DNA from: Pyxidicoccus fallax
Lineage (GTDB): Bacteria; Myxococcota; Myxococcia; Myxococcales; Myxococcaceae
Assembly (NCBI RefSeq): GCF_012933655.1
Contig: NZ_JABBJJ010000012.1
Coordinates: 1 to 64,000 of the forward strand
Direction: 5' to 3'
DNA: 64,000 bases
Both the position numbers and the translations under genes were made by a program. Below are positions 6,870-15,621 of the stretch, piece after piece. Below the pieces are notes generated by a model that saw only the letters and a program-made list of their open reading frames with translations, was not told where the DNA came from and did not search any database. Numbering within the stretch: position 1 is the first letter of the stretch; every line of letters starts with the position of its first letter.

Positions 6870-9749
6870 ATGGGTACCCAGCAATTGGGCGCGAGCACGA
6901 GCCAATGGCGCGCGCGCACCCTTTCGTTGTGCGCAGCCGTATCGCTGTTGGTGTCAACCAGTGCCGCCGCCCAGGCGCCCGCGTTCATCGAGTTCGACAG
7001 TGGGCACGTGCGCCCGCTGGCGATGTCGCCGGACGGGACGCGGCTGTTCGCCGTCAACACGCCGGACAATCGCCTGGAGGTCTTCAACATCACCTCGTCC
7101 GGCCTGCAACTCGCCGCCGAGATTCCCGTCGGCATGGAGCCGGTGTCCGTCGCCGCGCGCAGCAACACCGAGGTGTGGGTCGTCAACCACCTGTCGGACA
7201 GCGTCAGCGTGGTGAGCCTCAGCGGCACGCCGCGCGTGGTGCGCACGCTGCTCGTCGGCGATGAGCCGCGCGACGTCGTGTTCGCCGGCAGCAACGGATA
7301 TGCCTTCATCACCACCGCGCACCGCGGCCAACAGCGCACCGACGCGTCCATCGCGAGCGTGCCCGGCGCCGGAGACCCGAAGCTGACCACGCCCGGCATC
7401 GGCCGCGCCGACGTCTGGGTCTTCAACCCGGCCTCGCTGGGCACGACGCTGGGCGGCACGCCCCTGCGCATCGTGACGCTCTTCGGCGACACGCCCCGCG
7501 GCCTCGCCGTCAGCCCGGACAAGCGGACCGTCTACGCGGGCATCGCCCAGTCCGGCAACCAGACGGCCTCCATCACCTTCGACAGCGTCTGCAACGGGTT
7601 CGGCGATTCGGGCTGTCTCGTCTTCCCTGACACCCGGCCGTACGGGAACAACCTCATGCCGGGCGGCCTGCCCGGTCCCTCGACGAACGTCGCCGGCGTG
7701 AAGGCGCCCGAGACGGGCCTCATCGTCAAGTTCAACAAGGCCACCAACCGGTGGGAGGACACGCTCGGCCGCAACTGGAACAACGCCGTGCGCTTCAACC
7801 TGCCCGACAAGGACGTGTTCGCCATCAACGCGGACACCCTCCAGGAGACGGCCTTCTTCACCGGCGTCGGCACCACCCTCTTCAACCTCGTCACCAACCC
7901 GAAGTCGGGCGCGGTGTACGTCTCCAACAGCGAGGCCAACAACCTGACGCGCTTCGAGGGCCCCGGTACCTTCGGTGGCAGCACGGTGCAGGGCAACCTC
8001 GCGCAGATGCGCATCACCGTCATCAACAACGGCTCCGTCACCCCGCGCCACCTCAACAAGCACATCGACTACTCGAAGCTGGCGGGCAAGCCCGGGTTCG
8101 ACCCCACGGTCAAGAACCACAGCCTCTCCACCCCGACGGACATGGTGGTCTCCAGCGATGGCTCGAAGCTGTACGTGGCCGCGTTCAGCTCCAGCAAGGT
8201 CGGCGTCTACGACACGGCCGCGCTGGAGAGCAACAGCTTCGACCCGCGCACCGCGAGCGCCAACCACATCCCGGTGACCGGCGGCGGCCCCAGCGGCCTG
8301 GTCCTGGACGAGGCGCGCAACCGCCTCTACGTGACGACCCGCTTCGACAACGCGGTGAAGGTCATCGACCTGGCCACGAAGCGCGAGATTGCCGCGGCGC
8401 CCTTCTACAACCCGGAGCCCACCTCCGTCGTGCAGGGCCGCCCCTTCCTGTATGACGCGAACTTCTCCTCCGCCAACGGCGAGGCGTCCTGCGCCAGCTG
8501 CCACATCTTCGGCGACAAGGACGAGCTCGCCTGGGACCTGGGCAACCCGGACGACGAGGTGACCTCCAACCCCATCGACAAGCGCCTCGCGAGCGCCCTC
8601 GAGATTGGCCTGTTCCGCACGTTCACGACCCACCCGCGGTCGGATATCAACGGCAACAACGACGCGAACATCTTCCACCCGATGAAGGGGCCCATGACGA
8701 CGCAGACCCTGCGCGGCATGACCCACCAGGGCGCCATGCACTGGCGCGGTGACCGCGCGAACGGCTTCTTCGGTATCGACGCGTACGACGAGGAGCTGTC
8801 GTTCAAGAACTTCATCGTGGCGTTCGAAGGGCTGCTCGGCCGCGCGTCCATGCCGACCGAGGCGGAGATGACCAAGTTCGCGACCTTCCAGCTCCAGGTG
8901 CAGCTGCCGCCCAACCCGGTCCGCCGGCTGGACAACTCGCTCACCACCTCGCAGCAGAACGCCAAGAACTTCTACTTCGGTAGCCGCCGCGTGGACGGCA
9001 TCGCGATTGGCTCCGACACCGGCTTCAACTGCAACGGCTGCCACACCATCGACGGCGCGCAGGGCTTCTTCGGCACCGACGGTCAGGCGAGCTTCGAGGG
9101 CATCCCGCAGATCGTGAAGATTCCCCACGTGCGCAACATGTACACGAAGGTCGGCATGTTCGGCTTCGCGGACAGCGCCTTCTTCTCGCACCCGGAGTCG
9201 GGCCCGACGGGCGACCAGATTCGCGGCTTCGGCTTCACGAACGACGGTTCCGTGGACACCCTGTTCCGCTTCTTCAGCGCCATCGTGTTCACCAACACCA
9301 GCATCGGTGGACCGGCGGTGGGCTTCCAGAGCGACACGCAGCGCCGCGAGATGGAGGACTTCATGCTGGTGGCGGACACCGACCTGGCGCCCATCGTCGG
9401 CCAGCAGGTCACCCTCACCAACACCAACGCCTCGGCCGTCGGCTCGCGCATCGACCTGCTCATCGCGCGCGCCCGGGCGCCGTTCGCGTCGAAGATCCTG
9501 GGTGGCCAGACGTACGAGGCCGACCTGGTGGCGAAGGTGGCCACGGGCGGCCGCGTGCGCGGCTACCTGTATGACCGCACGGCGGGCACGTGGAAGCCCG
9601 ACACCGGCACGGCGAACATCACCACCGCGGCCCTCCGCGCGCTGGCGAGCACCGCCGGCCAGGAAGTGACCTTCACGGCGGTTCCGCCGGGCTCCGGTCT
9701 GCGCATCGCGCTGGACCGGAACATGGACGGCCGGCTCGACGGGCAGTAA
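6870..9749 (+). CDS. Secreted YVTN beta-propeller fused to a di-heme cytochrome c peroxidase/MauG-like domain
   Basis: Predicted exported redox protein of 959 residues. A signal peptide ends near residue 36 (STSAAAQA). About 500 residues of YVTN/lactonase-like propeller repeats follow (for example SPDGTRLFAVNTPDN and SSDGSKLYVAAFSSSKV). The C-terminal domain has two heme c attachment motifs, CASCH at 541-545 and CNGCH at 721-725. MauG/peroxidase relatives use two hemes for peroxide reduction or oxidation of a partner protein; the substrate here cannot be read. The start is ATG 6870 with GAGGAG nine bases upstream. An in-frame extension to 6729 lacks a signal peptide and was not used. It is followed by a strong terminator and faces a TonB-receptor operon, which raises a possible metal or cofactor role (inference). 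Confidence 0.88.
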   Translation: MGTQQLGASTSQWRARTLSLCAAVSLLVSTSAAAQAPAFIEFDSGHVRPLAMSPDGTRLFAVNTPDNRLEVFNITSSGLQLAAEIPVGMEPVSVAARSNTEVWVVNHLSDSVSVVSLSGTPRVVRTLLVGDEPRDVVFAGSNGYAFITTAHRGQQRTDASIASVPGAGDPKLTTPGIGRADVWVFNPASLGTTLGGTPLRIVTLFGDTPRGLAVSPDKRTVYAGIAQSGNQTASITFDSVCNGFGDSGCLVFPDTRPYGNNLMPGGLPGPSTNVAGVKAPETGLIVKFNKATNRWEDTLGRNWNNAVRFNLPDKDVFAINADTLQETAFFTGVGTTLFNLVTNPKSGAVYVSNSEANNLTRFEGPGTFGGSTVQGNLAQMRITVINNGSVTPRHLNKHIDYSKLAGKPGFDPTVKNHSLSTPTDMVVSSDGSKLYVAAFSSSKVGVYDTAALESNSFDPRTASANHIPVTGGGPSGLVLDEARNRLYVTTRFDNAVKVIDLATKREIAAAPFYNPEPTSVVQGRPFLYDANFSSANGEASCASCHIFGDKDELAWDLGNPDDEVTSNPIDKRLASALEIGLFRTFTTHPRSDINGNNDANIFHPMKGPMTTQTLRGMTHQGAMHWRGDRANGFFGIDAYDEELSFKNFIVAFEGLLGRASMPTEAEMTKFATFQLQVQLPPNPVRRLDNSLTTSQQNAKNFYFGSRRVDGIAIGSDTGFNCNGCHTIDGAQGFFGTDGQASFEGIPQIVKIPHVRNMYTKVGMFGFADSAFFSHPESGPTGDQIRGFGFTNDGSVDTLFRFFSAIVFTNTSIGGPAVGFQSDTQRREMEDFMLVADTDLAPIVGQQVTLTNTNASAVGSRIDLLIARARAPFASKILGGQTYEADLVAKVATGGRVRGYLYDRTAGTWKPDTGTANITTAALRALASTAGQEVTFTAVPPGSGLRIALDRNMDGRLDGQ

Positions 9750-9772
9750 GCCCTCTCAATCGTAGGCCCCCA

Positions 9773-9813
9773 GCCCCGTCCCCGGATGTTTCCCGGGGGC
9801 GGGGCTTCTTTTT
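9773..9813 (+). terminator. Rho-independent terminator after the di-heme protein gene
   Basis: GCCCCGTCCCCGG at 9773-9785 pairs with the matching strand ending at 9805 over 13 positions (one G-T wobble), with a short loop and then TTCTTTTT. It lies between two convergent genes. On the minus strand it ends the small lipoprotein gene without a clear T-run, so it mainly serves the plus strand. Confidence 0.85.
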
Positions 9814-9828
9814 GGGGCCGGGCGTGCT

Positions 9829-10209
9829 TCAGCTCTCCTCGCCGCAGACGCCGTCCAGCGCGCTGCCGGAGGCGCCCTCGCAGGTGCCGCTCTCGCAGTC
9901 GCGGTCCGTGAAGCACGCCTCGCCCAGCGCGCGCTTCTTCACGCAGGTGCCATACCGGTCCCCGGGCGTGAAGTGGTTGGAGCACGTCAGCGCGCGCTCG
10001 CAATCGGCGGCCACCGTGCACTCCTCGCCCTCGGCGCGCAGCGGGTAGTCGCACACGCCTCGGGGCGCCGGGCCGTCGTCGCCGTTGGGGAAGCTGCACA
10101 CCAGGTCGTCCGGGCACGCCGTCCGCGCGTCGCACGGGTCACCCACGCCCGCGGAGCAGCCCGCGGCGAGAACAGCGGCGCACAGCCAGGGAATCACCAT
10201 CCGGCGCAT
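9829..10209 (-). CDS. Small cysteine-rich lipoprotein
   Basis: 126 residues, with a lipoprotein signal peptide and lipobox LAAGC (Cys18). About a dozen further Cys are arranged as three CxxDxxC-like units (DPCDARTACPDDLVC, EECTVAADCERALTC, EACFTDRDCESGTC). These are probably disulfide-bonded knots like those in many myxobacterial surface lipoproteins. The ATG at 10209 overlaps the TGA of the TonB-receptor gene (TGATG), so it is the second gene of that operon; a GTG at 10212 is an equally possible start. Function unknown. Its coupling to a TonB-dependent receptor suggests an outer-membrane partner or substrate-handling role (inference). Confidence 0.8.
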   Translation of the reverse strand: MRRMVIPWLCAAVLAAGCSAGVGDPCDARTACPDDLVCSFPNGDDGPAPRGVCDYPLRAEGEECTVAADCERALTCSNHFTPGDRYGTCVKKRALGEACFTDRDCESGTCEGASGSALDGVCGEES

Positions 10210-12557
10210 CACAGCGAGGCCTCCAGGGAAATCACCGCCGAGCGGCCCGGCTCATCCACGCCGGAGCCATGGGTGCGGTACGTCGCATCGAACAGGTTCT
10301 GCAGCGTCAGCGCCGCCGACAGGCGCTTGCCCAGCCTCGCGCCGGCCCGCGCGTGGAAGACGACGAAGCCCGGCGTCTGGGCGCACTCCGGTGTCTCCGC
10401 GCAGGTGCGGATGTCCAGCAGGTCCGCCGCGGAGTACGCATCCTGCGACAGCGCCCAGCGCGACAGGCCCTCCACGAAGAAGACCTCTCCCGGCTCCCAC
10501 GTGGCGCGCACCAGGCCGTTGAGCGGCGGCGTGCGCGACAGCGGCTCGCGGATGAAAGGCGTCCCCTCCACCGTGAGGTCCTGCCGCCGCGATTTCGTGT
10601 GCGTGTACGTGGCGTGCGTCGCCAGCGTCAGCGACGGCAGCACCTTCACGGACACCGACGCCTCCAGCGAGTGGATGTCCGCGCGATCGAGGTTCTGCCG
10701 CGTGCGGTAGGGCACCCCGTCCGGGGTGAACTGCTGCCCATCCAGCAGCGTCGGCACGTTGCCCACCAGCCCATCCACCACCGTGAAGGCGTAGAAGAGC
10801 TGCGCGCCCACCGGCCCGCGGTCCACCCGCGTGCCCAGCTCGGCGGTGTAGGACTGCTCGGGGTGCAGGTCGCGGCCGGGCACGAGGTAGCCCGGGCCGT
10901 CCGCGCCCAGCCGCAGGTAGTCGTCGATGTTGGGGGCCCGGAAGCCCGAGCCCAGGTTGAGCAGCACCGAGACGCCGTCCGCCACCCGCTGCCGCACGCC
11001 CAGCTCACCCGCCAGGCCCACCGAGTTCTGCGTCGTCGCGGGCAGCACCGGCAACGGGTCGCTCGCGTCGGGGAACGCCTCCGTGAGCCGCGCATCCACG
11101 GGCAGCGACACGCGGTGGACCTGCGCCCGCAGGCCCGCGTGGTACGAGAACGGCCGCTCCGCGTCGCTGGCGAGCAGGCCGAAGACGCCGGCCGACACCT
11201 GCGTGGGCGCTCCCGGGTAGCGCGCGTCCTCCGGCACCGGAGAGAAGTCCAGCGCGGGCTCGGACAGCGGGCTGCGGCCGGCGTTGCTCGTCGCCTTGTC
11301 GTGGAAGACCTCCGCCCCGAAGATGGGCACGGGCGCGCCCGGCAGCGCGGACAGCGCTGGCGTCTCGGCCTCCGCGCGCAGGCCCACCGTCCACACATTC
11401 ACGCTGTCCCGGTCCATCCGGTCTCGCGCCACGCGGAAGCGGTCCACCTGTTCGCTCTGGCGGTGCATGCTCAGCTCCACCGCGCCGCGCCGCAGGAAAC
11501 CCGAGCCCGTGTGCTCCAGCCGCGCGTGCGCGAAGTCGCGCTCCTGGTCGCTGAAGCGCCGGAAGTCCCCCGGCGCCGAGCGGTCCAGGCGCGGCGCGTC
11601 CGACTGCCGCACGCCCTGGTACTGGAGGTACAGCTGCAGGCCGGGCCGCAGGCGCTGGCGCACCTTCAGCGCCGCGTCGCCCTCCTGGTAGCCCGTGTAC
11701 CGCTGTACGCCCACGCGCTCACCGCCCCGCAGGTCATTGAAGTCACGCAGCGTGAGCGCGCCGGCCACCGCCGTGTCCTGCAGCGACACGCCCGCGCGCA
11801 GGTGCCCCTGGAGGCTCTGGTCCGCGCTGCCCGCCTGCGCGCGCACCGCGCCGATGGGCGTGGTCTCCGACGCGAAGCGCGGCCAGAAGGTGCGCACGTT
11901 GATGACGCCACCCAGCGCGTCCGAGCCGTACAGCACCGAGCCCGGCCCGCGCACCACCTCCAGCTGCTCCACGAGGAACGGGTCCACCGTGTTGAGGTAC
12001 TGGTTGGGGCCCGAGCGCACGGTGCCGTTGTTGAGCCGCACGCCGTCCACCAGCAGCAGCACGTGCTGGCCGTACAGGCCGCGGAGGATGGGCGCGCCGC
12101 CACCGTGGTTCGTCTTCTGGAGGAAGACGCCCTCGGACTCGAGCAGCGCCTCGGGCGTGGTGCGCGCCGGCCGCTTCGCCAGGTCCTCGCGCGTCACCAC
12201 CGACATCGCGCGGGGCTGGCTGGAGGTGGGCCGGGGCCGCCGCGTGGCCGTCACCACCGTGCTCGGAATGACGGGCTCCTCGCCCGACTCCGGCTCGACG
12301 GTGCCTCCGGGCGCGGACGTCGGGGCGGACACCGGGTTGCCGGGAGGCGTCTCTCGCGGCACGAGGGCGGAGGGGGCCTGCCCGGCGGGCGCGTCCGCGG
12401 ACGCCTCGGTGGAGGAGGGCTCGGAGACCGGCGCATCCGCTGGAGGAGTGGAAGGCTCCGCGGCAGAAGGCTCGAGCTGCTCCTGCGCGTGGGCCGGGAC
12501 GAGGGGCGCGCCGGTGAGGGCACAGCACGCCATCAGGACGAAGGGTCGAAGGTGCAT
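10209..12557 (-). CDS. TonB-dependent outer-membrane receptor
   Basis: Ligand-gated outer-membrane transporter of 782 residues. The signal peptide (MHLRPFVLMACC to PAHAQ) is followed by about 60 residues rich in Pro, Ser and Glu. A TonB-box-like stretch (STVVTATRR) leads to the plug domain, with the classic LLLVDGVRLNNG and VVRGPGSVLYGSDALGGVI. The 22-strand barrel then ends near residue 782. The ATG at 12557 was chosen because it begins the signal peptide; an upstream TTG at 12596 only adds residues before it. The plug resembles the vitamin B12/heme/colicin-receptor branch, but the ligand cannot be assigned. The downstream lipoprotein gene overlaps it. Confidence 0.92.
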   Translation of the reverse strand: MHLRPFVLMACCALTGAPLVPAHAQEQLEPSAAEPSTPPADAPVSEPSSTEASADAPAGQAPSALVPRETPPGNPVSAPTSAPGGTVEPESGEEPVIPSTVVTATRRPRPTSSQPRAMSVVTREDLAKRPARTTPEALLESEGVFLQKTNHGGGAPILRGLYGQHVLLLVDGVRLNNGTVRSGPNQYLNTVDPFLVEQLEVVRGPGSVLYGSDALGGVINVRTFWPRFASETTPIGAVRAQAGSADQSLQGHLRAGVSLQDTAVAGALTLRDFNDLRGGERVGVQRYTGYQEGDAALKVRQRLRPGLQLYLQYQGVRQSDAPRLDRSAPGDFRRFSDQERDFAHARLEHTGSGFLRRGAVELSMHRQSEQVDRFRVARDRMDRDSVNVWTVGLRAEAETPALSALPGAPVPIFGAEVFHDKATSNAGRSPLSEPALDFSPVPEDARYPGAPTQVSAGVFGLLASDAERPFSYHAGLRAQVHRVSLPVDARLTEAFPDASDPLPVLPATTQNSVGLAGELGVRQRVADGVSVLLNLGSGFRAPNIDDYLRLGADGPGYLVPGRDLHPEQSYTAELGTRVDRGPVGAQLFYAFTVVDGLVGNVPTLLDGQQFTPDGVPYRTRQNLDRADIHSLEASVSVKVLPSLTLATHATYTHTKSRRQDLTVEGTPFIREPLSRTPPLNGLVRATWEPGEVFFVEGLSRWALSQDAYSAADLLDIRTCAETPECAQTPGFVVFHARAGARLGKRLSAALTLQNLFDATYRTHGSGVDEPGRSAVISLEASL

Positions 12558-12668
12558 GGGGCTTTGACGGAAGTCTCCTACGGCTGATCCTCCCAAGGGA
12601 AGACGGGGGGGGCCCGACCCTGTCGCACGCGCCTGGCCACACCGGCCGTTGCCCCGCCGACGCTTTTT

Positions 12669-12748
12669 TTGACGGAGTGCCGGACCGCCCTCCTAATGCC
12701 GGTGCAGGTCGGTAGCTGCCTGTAGCAGCCACGCCCGGAGGAAGTCCG
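12669..12748 (+). promoter_or_regulatory. Promoter and possible operator of the ribbon-helix-helix gene
   Basis: TTGACG at 12669-12674, a 17-base spacer and CCTAAT at 12692-12697 form a reasonable housekeeping promoter on the plus strand. Just downstream, about 12712-12730, is GCTGC-CTGTA-GCAGC with GTAGC half-repeats. This is a plausible self-operator for the DNA-binding protein encoded next. CGGAGGAAG before the ATG at 12749 supplies the ribosome binding site. The TonB-receptor promoter must lie on the opposite strand of the same gap. Confidence 0.55.
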
Positions 12749-13006
12749 ATGCAGGATGGAAGCGCCAGCCCCCTGAGCCCCGAGGCTCCATCATCACCGG
12801 CGGCCGCCGAGGCGCCCGTCGACGCGCGCGGCCCCGAGGCCGACATCGTCTCCACCCACGTCCTGGTGCCGGAGGAGCAGGTCCAGAAGCTTCGCGAGCT
12901 GGCCCGGCGCACCCGCATCCACCAGAGCGAGTACCTCCGCGAGGCGGTGGATGACCTGCTCGGCAAGTACGGCCGCGCCAACCCGAAGCCGGAGGGCCAG
13001 TCGTGA
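12749..13006 (+). CDS. Ribbon-helix-helix DNA-binding protein
   Basis: 85 residues. The first 32 are Pro/Ala-rich and probably disordered. Residues 33-75 fit a MetJ/Arc-type ribbon-helix-helix fold: a beta strand (IVSTHVLVPEEQVQKL) followed by two helices (RELARRTRIHQSEYLREAV). Such proteins bind DNA as dimers, often as antitoxins or autorepressors. The stop overlaps the GTG of a second small ORF (13003), the layout of a two-gene cassette. No toxin domain is recognisable in that partner. A good promoter and an inverted repeat precede the gene. Confidence 0.8.
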   Translation: MQDGSASPLSPEAPSSPAAAEAPVDARGPEADIVSTHVLVPEEQVQKLRELARRTRIHQSEYLREAVDDLLGKYGRANPKPEGQS

Positions 13007-13176
13007 GCGCCATGGCCCTCACTCCCCGTTCCTCCCCGTCCCGCACCCGCGAGCCGGCTCCCGCCGTGCTCGTTCGCGACTCGGACGCCGTGCGCACGCC
13101 GCGCACCCGCCTGGCCTCCGAGCGGCCGGCCTCCATCCGCGAGGCCATCGTTCGCTGGCTCGACCAGGAGCTGTGA
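13003..13176 (+). CDS. Small basic protein translationally coupled to the ribbon-helix-helix gene
   Basis: 57 residues from GTG 13003, or 54 from ATG 13012. The GTG shares GTGA with the preceding stop. The sequence is Arg- and Ser-rich at the start (MALTPRSSPSRTREP) and ends in a probable helix (ERPASIREAIVRWLDQEL). The tail resembles the second half of ribbon-helix-helix or other antitoxin-type helices rather than any toxin I know. Codon usage has the strong third-position GC of its neighbours, which supports real coding. Function unknown. Confidence 0.6.
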   Translation: MSAMALTPRSSPSRTREPAPAVLVRDSDAVRTPRTRLASERPASIREAIVRWLDQEL

Positions 13177-13184
13177 GTTCCGCG

Positions 13185-13208
13185 CCCGGCCCCTCTCTGG
13201 AGGCCGGG
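13185..13208 (+). terminator. Terminator-like hairpin after the two-gene cassette
   Basis: CCCGGCC at 13185-13191 pairs with GGCCGGG at 13202-13208 around a 10-base loop, nine bases after the stop of the small protein gene. There is no T-run, so termination is only suggested. Confidence 0.4.
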
Positions 13209-13261
13209 TCCGCACGCAAGGTAGGCTGGGGACTCCCTTCTTCCAGGAGTCCCCACACCCC

Positions 13262-13732
13262 ATGCGTTGCTCCTTCCTGACCGCCGCTGCCCTGGCCTTC
13301 GCCGCCGCTGGCTGTGCGACCTCGGGCTTCGACAAGCTCTACCCCGGGATGTCGTCCCATCAGGTGGTGGAGGCGATGGGCAGCGGTCCGTCCCGCGCGC
13401 AGGAGTTCCCCGACCAGTCCACCGCCTGGTACTACGGCGAGGACCGCTGCGTGCTCATGCGCGAGGACAAGCTGGTCTCCAAGGCCACGTCGGAGGACAC
13501 CACGTCCATCGACGTGGGCGTCGTCGCGGTGCGCGACACGACGAAGGCGCTCTGCGCTCCCGAGGGCTACGCGGCCAAGGAGAAGCGCGAGCAGGAGATC
13601 GACACGCCGTTCGGCACCTACCGCGGCAACATCGACCCGTCCGCCGCCATGAAGAAGGTGAAGGGCGTGGTGACGGGCCAGGAGGCGCCGGCCGACGAGA
13701 AGCAGGAGCAGGCCAACACGCCGGCTCCGTAG
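13262..13732 (+). CDS. BamE/SmpA-like lipoprotein
   Basis: 156 residues. Signal peptide with lipobox AAAGC (Cys18), then LYPGMSSHQVVEAMGSGP and a WYYGEDRCVLMREDKLV segment. This is the helix-helix-beta pattern of the SmpA/OmlA (BamE) fold found in outer-membrane-anchored assembly factors. The last 50 residues are Lys/Glu-rich and probably flexible. It is unlikely to be the housekeeping BamE, because the fold is widely reused in lipoproteins of unknown role. It stands alone, with a strong terminator behind it. Confidence 0.75.
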   Translation: MRCSFLTAAALAFAAAGCATSGFDKLYPGMSSHQVVEAMGSGPSRAQEFPDQSTAWYYGEDRCVLMREDKLVSKATSEDTTSIDVGVVAVRDTTKALCAPEGYAAKEKREQEIDTPFGTYRGNIDPSAAMKKVKGVVTGQEAPADEKQEQANTPAP

Positions 13733-13757
13733 TCCTCCCCTTCCCGCTTCACGCTCC

Positions 13758-13797
13758 CGGGGCCGCGCGCGTCACACGCCGCGGCCCCGTGGCTTTT
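13758..13797 (+). terminator. Terminator between convergent genes
   Basis: CGGGGCCGCG at 13758-13767 pairs exactly with CGCGGCCCCG at 13780-13789, followed by TGGCTTTT. It lies between the BamE-like gene and the convergent UPF0104 gene and ends the plus-strand transcript. Confidence 0.75.
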
Positions 13798-13807
13798 CGA
13801 AGGGGCC

Positions 13808-14872
13808 TCAGGCGGAGGGCGCCGTGGCCTCGCCTTCCTTGTCCAGCTTGCCGGCGATGTCGCGGAAGGACATGTGGCCGACGGACAGCAGCACGAGGCC
13901 GACGAGCACCTGCTGCACCGTCTGGGACAGCCACATGACGTTGGCGTAGGCCAGCCCGCTGGCGTTCACCACGGTGGCCGGCAGGAAGAGGCTGAGCCCC
14001 ACCTTGGTGGCGGCCTGGAACGTCCCCATCATCCCCGGGGCGGCGGGAATCATCAGCCCCACCACCAGCACGCCGAGGACGACGTAGGCCTGGAAGAGCG
14101 ACAGGCTCATGGGCTGGCAGGCGGAGCCGGGCGCCGCGCCCGAGCAGTCGAAGGCGTTGGAGAGCATGGCCATGCCGGCCCCGTTCACTCCCCAGTACAG
14201 CACCGTGTAGAGGAAGAAGAGGGCCACCTGCTTGCCGTCGGGCAACTGCCGCATGGCGCCGACGAAGGTGTCCACGACGTCCGCGACCTTGTCCGCCAGG
14301 GCCGGAGCGAGGCGGCCCACGGTGGCGCGCACCAGCCGCACGGTGCGCTGCTGCTGCCAGAGGCCGAAGAGCAGGAACATCAGCCCGCCGCCGAACACGC
14401 CGAACAGCACCCAGGAGCCCCACTTCACGTAGCGGATCTCCGGCGTCTCGGTGGGGACGAAGAAGAGCAGCACGCGCATCATCGCCGCGACGAAGAGGCC
14501 GTCGGTGATGCGCTCGAGCACCACGGACGTCATGGCCGCGCTGCGGCGGATGGAGCTGCGCTGGGCGATGAGGAAGGGCCGGGCGAACTCGCCCAGGCGG
14601 AACGGCAGCACCAGCAGCATCATGAAGCCGATGCCGGAGGCCTCGTTGAGCTTGCGGAAGGGCACCCGCTCCAGTCCGGACAGGAGCGCGCCCCAGCGCA
14701 GGGTGCGGAAGACGTGGATGGCCATCAGGATGCCGAAGTACGGCACCAGCCACGCGTAGTTGGCCGCCTTGAGGCTGGCGACCTGGGTGGCCCAGTCCGT
14801 GTCCCGGAAGGCCCACCACATGAAGAGGAACGTGACCAGCAGACTGGCCAGCAGCTTGACGGCGCGTTTCAC
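13808..14872 (-). CDS. UPF0104/lysylphosphatidylglycerol synthase-type integral membrane protein (flippase-like)
   Basis: 354 residues with seven or eight hydrophobic helices spread over the whole chain. It carries the family signature PFRLGEFARPFLI followed by VVLERITDG. These proteins share the membrane domain of MprF and AglD and are thought to move or modify lipid-linked groups; the substrate here is unknown. GTG start. The gene begins 17 bases after the CpsB-type phosphatase gene and belongs to the yacG-cpsB-UPF0104 run. Its pairing with a capsule-type phosphatase hints at an envelope polysaccharide or lipid role (inference). Confidence 0.85.
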   Translation of the reverse strand: MKRAVKLLASLLVTFLFMWWAFRDTDWATQVASLKAANYAWLVPYFGILMAIHVFRTLRWGALLSGLERVPFRKLNEASGIGFMMLLVLPFRLGEFARPFLIAQRSSIRRSAAMTSVVLERITDGLFVAAMMRVLLFFVPTETPEIRYVKWGSWVLFGVFGGGLMFLLFGLWQQQRTVRLVRATVGRLAPALADKVADVVDTFVGAMRQLPDGKQVALFFLYTVLYWGVNGAGMAMLSNAFDCSGAAPGSACQPMSLSLFQAYVVLGVLVVGLMIPAAPGMMGTFQAATKVGLSLFLPATVVNASGLAYANVMWLSQTVQQVLVGLVLLSVGHMSFRDIAGKLDKEGEATAPSA

Positions 14873-14889
14873 GGCGGCCGGGTATACCG

Positions 14890-15621
14890 TCAGTCCGAGT
14901 CAGACTCCAGCGGTTCACCGGCCAGCAGCCTGGAGGGGTTATCCCTCATGAGCCGGGCGAACGCCTGCTCCCCTGCCCTGCTCCGAAGTTCAGCCAACGC
15001 TCGACCCACCCAGTCCCGGGCGCCCACGGGGGCATGCAGGTCCGTGGCACCCACCGCGTAGAGGCCGTCGTCCAGGAAGGCGCGGGCCAGCTTCTTCGCG
15101 GTGTTGCCGTAACGACCCGTGAGCGCCCCCACGTCCAGTTGCAGGAGCGCCCCGGCCCGCACGGCCTCCGCGGCGCGGCCCTTTCGCTCGAACTCCAGGC
15201 AGCGCTCGGGGTGGGCCAGCAGGGGGATGACGCCCTTGGTGCGGATGCGGAAGAGGATGTCCGGCAGCGCGGGAACGGGGGCGGTGTAGGGAAGCTCCAC
15301 GAGGACGTAGCGCCCCGGGCCCAGGGTGCGGGCAGAGGGCGTGCCCAGGCCGCGCACGAAGGTGTCGTCCAGCACGTTCTCCGCGTTGCGGCCCAGCGTC
15401 AGGGGGATGCGCTCGCGCTCCAGGGCGGCGGCGAGCTCCGCGCGGCGCGTGTCCACGACGTCCACGGGGGCGTACTCGGGACGGGCATGGGGGCTGGGGG
15501 CGACGGTGGAGAAGCCCAGGTCCACCAGGGCGCGCGCCATCTCCAGCGCGTCGTCGAGGGTGCGGGCGCCGTCATCCACTCCGGGGAGCAGATGGCAGTG
15601 CAGGTCGACGAAGCCGCTCAC
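14890..15621 (-). CDS. CpsB/CapC-type PHP-fold protein-tyrosine phosphatase
   Basis: Predicted Mn-dependent phosphatase of the PHP superfamily, which dephosphorylates bacterial tyrosine kinases that control exopolysaccharide export. 243 residues. Metal ligands are visible in DLHCHLLPGVDDG (His8, His10), SPHARPEY, the conserved PLLAHPERC and the final GATDLHA. All key motifs are present. The GTG start overlaps the yacG stop (GTGA). No tyrosine kinase gene lies in the window, so the partner must be elsewhere. Confidence 0.88.
   Translation of the reverse strand: MSGFVDLHCHLLPGVDDGARTLDDALEMARALVDLGFSTVAPSPHARPEYAPVDVVDTRRAELAAALERERIPLTLGRNAENVLDDTFVRGLGTPSARTLGPGRYVLVELPYTAPVPALPDILFRIRTKGVIPLLAHPERCLEFERKGRAAEAVRAGALLQLDVGALTGRYGNTAKKLARAFLDDGLYAVGATDLHAPVGARDWVGRALAELRSRAGEQAFARLMRDNPSRLLAGEPLESDSD

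Noticed and set aside
12661-12670. T-run as terminator of the TonB-receptor gene
   Set aside because: It lies at the 5' side of the receptor gene (which reads away from it), with no good preceding stem; it more likely supplies A+T upstream of the RHH promoter.
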